A DNA stretch of 64,000 bases, from positions 25,766-89,765 of the forward strand of contig CAMAWC010000002.1 of NCBI GenBank assembly GCA_945861875.1, written 5' to 3'. Every line of letters begins with the position of its first letter. The stretch's first letter is position 1. The DNA is from Bordetella parapertussis. Its GTDB lineage: Bacteria > Pseudomonadota > Gammaproteobacteria > Burkholderiales > SG8-39. Made by a program: the position numbers and the translations under genes. Under the pieces are notes generated by a model. The model made no database searches, was not told the origin of the DNA, and worked only from the letters and a program-made list of their open reading frames with translations. Shown piece after piece: positions 63,812 to 64,000 of the stretch.

Positions 63812-64000
63812 GGGAAGCTCGGATTAAGTCCAGAAATCGTCATTCCCGCGAAAACGAGTCTCGCGCAGCGAGACGAAGTTTCGAGGAACGGCCAAACGAG
63901 TCTCGCGCAGCGAGACGAAGTTTCGAGGAACGGCCAAGCGGGAATCCATTTTGACTCAATGAATCCACGCTTTAGGTCAAGGTGGATTCCCGCTCCCCGA
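63812..64000. repeat. Palindromic element related to 48098-48232, carrying the 42-bp doublet in its left hairpin (runs to window end)
   Basis: GGGAAGCTCGGATTAAGTCC...ATTCCCGCGAAA-[42]x2-GCGGGAATCCATTTTGACTCAATGAATCCACGCTTTAGGTCAAGGTGGATTCCCGCTCCCCGA. Confidence 0.92.
63854..63937 (+). repeat. Two identical tandem 42-bp units (hairpin-tip cassette), locus 2
   Basis: ACGAGTCTCGCGCAGCGAGACGAAGTTTCGAGGAACGGCCAA twice (63854-63895, 63896-63937). Confidence 0.98.

Noticed and set aside
63709-63954. Second ORF ending in NESRAARRSFEERP repeats
   Set aside because: Same reason: repeat-driven open frame in an intergenic palindromic element.

Overview
GC-rich proteobacterial chromosomal window, probably betaproteobacterial judging by gene content and order (hemCDXY, hemA-prfA-prmC-grxD, ubiD/ubiA, groESL with CIRCE). 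It is mostly housekeeping genes with three accessory blocks. (1) 15.8-23.7 kb: TRAP transporter, enolase-superfamily enzyme, two-subunit Rieske oxygenase, cupin, and a divergent BTAD-PAS regulator. (2) 23.7-29 kb: a scarred region with decayed IS fragments, an amidase and a Tat-type multicopper oxidase. (3) 53.8-62.9 kb: a six-gene, tightly coupled phosphorelay / c-di-GMP-type signalling operon, followed by a 13-Cys Csp-like copper-storage protein. The most unusual signal is a modular palindromic repeat family built on an ATTCCCGC...GCGGGAAT hairpin. At two distant loci the hairpin tip carries exactly two tandem 42-bp units at the same position. The 42-bp unit is a multiple of 3 and has no stop codon in any of the six frames. 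Other notable small-scale structures: a chain of ATGA-coupled four-codon minigenes between a histidine kinase and its LytTR regulator, two 79-bp elements in inverted orientation flanking ubiA, and a 15-bp x5 tandem repeat between the Rieske beta subunit and dctP. No tools were run; family calls come from reading motifs and from remembered family knowledge.
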